Source: Magnetococcales bacterium
Lineage (GTDB): Bacteria > Pseudomonadota > Magnetococcia > Magnetococcales > Magnetaquicoccaceae
DNA: 43,698 nucleotides
Direction: 5' to 3'
Assembly: GCA_015231915.1 (NCBI GenBank)
Contig: JADGAR010000030.1
Span: forward strand, 1-43,698
Shown one piece after another: positions 42,701 through 43,698 of this stretch; positions within the stretch are counted from its first letter, which is position 1, and each line of letters starts with the position of its first letter. The translations under genes and the position numbers were made by a program. The notes below the pieces were generated by a model. That model was not told the DNA's origin. It saw only the letters and a list, made by a program, of their open reading frames with translations, and did not search any database.

Positions 42701-43698
42701 GGGGGCAACTCCCCGGCCACAAGGTCACCGAGACCATCGCCCGCACCCGCAACACCACGCCGGGCGTGACCCTCATCAGCCCGCCGCCCCACCATGACAT
42801 CTACTCCATCGAGGATCTCGCCCAGTTGATCTTCGACCTCAAGAACGTCAATCCCCGCGCCCGGGTCTCGGTCAAGCTGGTCTCCGAGGTGGGGGTGGGG
42901 ACCGTGGCGGCTGGGGTTGCCAAGGGACACGCGGACATGATTCTCATCTCCGGCGGGGATGGGGGCACCGGGGCCAGTCCGCTGAGTTCCATCAAGCACG
43001 CTGGCGCTCCCTGGGAACTCGGTCTGGCCGAGACCCAGCAGACCCTGGTGCTCAACGACCTGCGGGGCCGGGTCCGCCTGCAGACCGACGGTCAGCTGCG
43101 CACCGGTCGCGACGTGGTGGTGGCCGCCCTGCTGGGGGCCGAGGAGTTCGGTTTCGCCACCGCGCCCCTGGTGGTGATGGGGTGCGTCATGATGCGCAAG
43201 TGCCATCTGGACACCTGTCCGGTGGGGGTGGCCACCCAGTCTTTGGAGCTGCGCAAGAAGTTCCTGGGACAGGCGCAGCATCTGGTCAACTACTTCTATT
43301 TCGTGGCCAACGAGGCCCGGGAGATCATGGCCCGCATGGGATTTCGCACCATCGACGAGATGGTCGGCCAGTCGGGTCACCTGCTGGTGAACGAGGCGAT
43401 CACCCATTGGAAGTCCAAGGGGCTTGATCTCACGCCGCTGCTGGAAAAACCGGACGCCCCCTCCAACATTGCGACCCGCTGCGTGCAGACGCAGGATCAC
43501 GGCATCGACAAGGTGTTGGACCACCAGTTGCTGGATCTGGCGAAACGGGTCTTCGAGAATCTGCGGCCCATCGAGATCCGCCTGCCGATCCAGAATACCG
43601 ATCGCACCGTGGGCGCCATGCTGGGCGGGGAGATCTCCCGGCTGTTCGGCGCGGTGGGGCTGCCCAAGGATTCCATCAAGTGTTACTTCGAGGGGGTG
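39784..43698 (+). CDS. gltB: Glutamate synthase large subunit, 3' end outside window
   Basis: The frame is open for exactly 1,305 codons to the right edge. After a short propeptide, C22 ([12 protein letters not shown]) is the Ntn nucleophile that hydrolyses glutamine. The glutaminase domain continues with [20 protein letters not shown] and [20 protein letters not shown]. The FMN-dependent synthase domain contains [14 protein letters not shown]-type and [15 protein letters not shown] segments. The 3Fe-4S cluster cysteines follow in [20 protein letters not shown]. The last 170-200 residues with the GXGXG domain are outside. The enzyme makes glutamate from glutamine and 2-oxoglutarate with NADPH via GltD; gltD should follow. 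Confidence 0.97.
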   Translation, partial: MSKHGLPEKQGLYDPALEHDACGVGFVARINGQKSHDVVRMGLNVLVNLTHRGAAGADPLTGDGAGIMIQIPDAFLRAQTAKLSIQLPPEGDYGVGMIFLPKDKDLRASCERLVEQMTAEEGQLFLGWRNVPISRQARIGFTAKGAEPVIRQAFVGVRNRPANADPMWLERKLYIIRRRVENAVLGYGREEVKSFYISSFSCRTLVYKGMFLAEQVRAYYPDLSDQTLTTAFAMVHQRYSTNTFPTWGLAHPFRMICHNGEINTLRGNINWMRAREAALASDLFGEDIKKLFPIVPEGLSDSASFDRALEFLVISGRSLPHAMMMMIPEAWENHQQMEDDRKAFYQYHGALMEPWDGPAAVAFTDGRYIGATLDRNGLRPARYLVTKSGLCVMASEAGTIPFPPEEEVKLGRLQPGRMFVIDLMEGRIIDDAEIKASMIARQPYRQWLDDHLKQLSTLADGGPERQDTQPLRLRQRILGYTEEDLSMLLTPMANEAQEPVGAMGNDAALAVLSDRPVLLFNYFKQLFAQVTNPAIDPIREELVMSLFTQLGPVGNLLEETPKHVARIWLPHPILTNAELEKIRVIDSDGLRARTLSTLFDAEDGEDAMKNALSLLFEEVSNAVEDGISLIILSDRGVGPRQATIPSLLAVSSVHHHLIRSGTRGAASIILETGEAREVSQFALLLGYGAGAINPYLAYETLDDLAGRGLLQEGITPEKARYNYIKAIGKGLLKIFSKMGISTLRSYCGAQIFEAIGLNRRFLERHFTGTFSRLDGVGMSGIARETLARHKRALVGITGMRELLDVGGDYKFRHDGERHMWTPETIARLQQATREDNFKLYREFARLINDQDRAQCTLRGLFQLKEADEPLAINEVEPASAIVKRFVTGAMSFGSISKEAHETMAIAMNRLGGRSNTGEGGEDPARFLPRPNGDLARSAIKQVAAGRFGVTSHYLANSDEMQIKICQGAKPGEGGQLPGHKVTETIARTRNTTPGVTLISPPPHHDIYSIEDLAQLIFDLKNVNPRARVSVKLVSEVGVGTVAAGVAKGHADMILISGGDGGTGASPLSSIKHAGAPWELGLAETQQTLVLNDLRGRVRLQTDGQLRTGRDVVVAALLGAEEFGFATAPLVVMGCVMMRKCHLDTCPVGVATQSLELRKKFLGQAQHLVNYFYFVANEAREIMARMGFRTIDEMVGQSGHLLVNEAITHWKSKGLDLTPLLEKPDAPSNIATRCVQTQDHGIDKVLDHQLLDLAKRVFENLRPIEIRLPIQNTDRTVGAMLGGEISRLFGAVGLPKDSIKCYFEGV

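Noticed and set aside
39717-42797. A 1,026-codon open frame on the plus strand, and a 1,251-codon frame on the minus strand at 39769-43524
   Set aside because: Both are shadows of gltB in GC-rich DNA: their translations are low in diversity and rich in Arg/Gly/Pro or His/Gly, while the third frame gives clear glutamate synthase motifs.

Overview
This 43.7 kb stretch of GC-rich DNA looks like the chromosome of a motile, flagellated Gram-negative bacterium, most likely a proteobacterium. The evidence is polar-flagellum control genes (flhA, flhF, flhG, fliA), a sigma-54-like promoter before flhA, exported proteins with Sec signal peptides, and biosynthetic genes (metX, trpD, trpC, nadA, queG, gltB). 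A magnetococcus-like lineage is possible from gene content, but that is only an inference. Genes are tightly packed, with several ATGA start/stop overlaps and convergent genes whose 3' ends overlap.

Positions 1 to about 3,673 are the right end of an integrated mobile element. It carries a primase-like replication protein cut by the window edge, an AlpA-type regulator, a row of decamer repeats, a RelE-like toxin with its XRE antitoxin, a DUF2442 protein, a decayed second copy of the antitoxin gene, and a tyrosine integrase. The element ends at a 3' fragment of tRNA-Arg(CCU), so the intact tRNA gene should lie beyond the left edge. Positions 3,700-4,870 hold decayed accessory DNA: a frameshifted ORF, an MNT nucleotidyltransferase, and a HEPN gene truncated at the promoter of the next gene.

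Positions 4,868-11,672 hold a hybrid histidine kinase, an HtpX-type protease, and a heat-shock block. In that block dnaK and then grpE read leftward, each followed by a strong terminator, and hsp20 reads rightward. dnaK and hsp20 have closely matching sigma-32-like promoters with identical geometry. Positions 11,682-18,922 hold a membrane-fused spermidine-synthase-like protein, a TPR/glycosyltransferase-like protein, a methyltransferase-kinase fusion, a second APH-like kinase, and a secreted DUF4424 protein. This set has no named function and is the best candidate here for an undescribed pathway.

Positions 18,931-29,117 are transcribed leftward: flhA, flhF, flhG, fliA, a DUF2802 membrane protein, a FliK-like protein, a voltage-gated-type K+ channel with three RCK C-lobes, and xseA. 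Positions 29,291-39,351 are mostly metabolic: metX, an exported Ppx/GppA-like protein, trpD-trpC, a small unknown protein, queG, then nadA translationally coupled to two HD-domain hydrolases, and a ChaN-PDZ protein. A remnant of an Rpn/PD-(D/E)XK protein follows, and gltB runs off the right edge.

The most useful new signals are a possible roughly 40-nt antisense RNA inside the start of the primase gene, the shared CGTTCAA motif linking the decamer array to the attachment site, the paired heat-shock promoters, a Cys/His-rich DnaK tail, the kinase/methyltransferase island, and the nadA-HD-HD unit.
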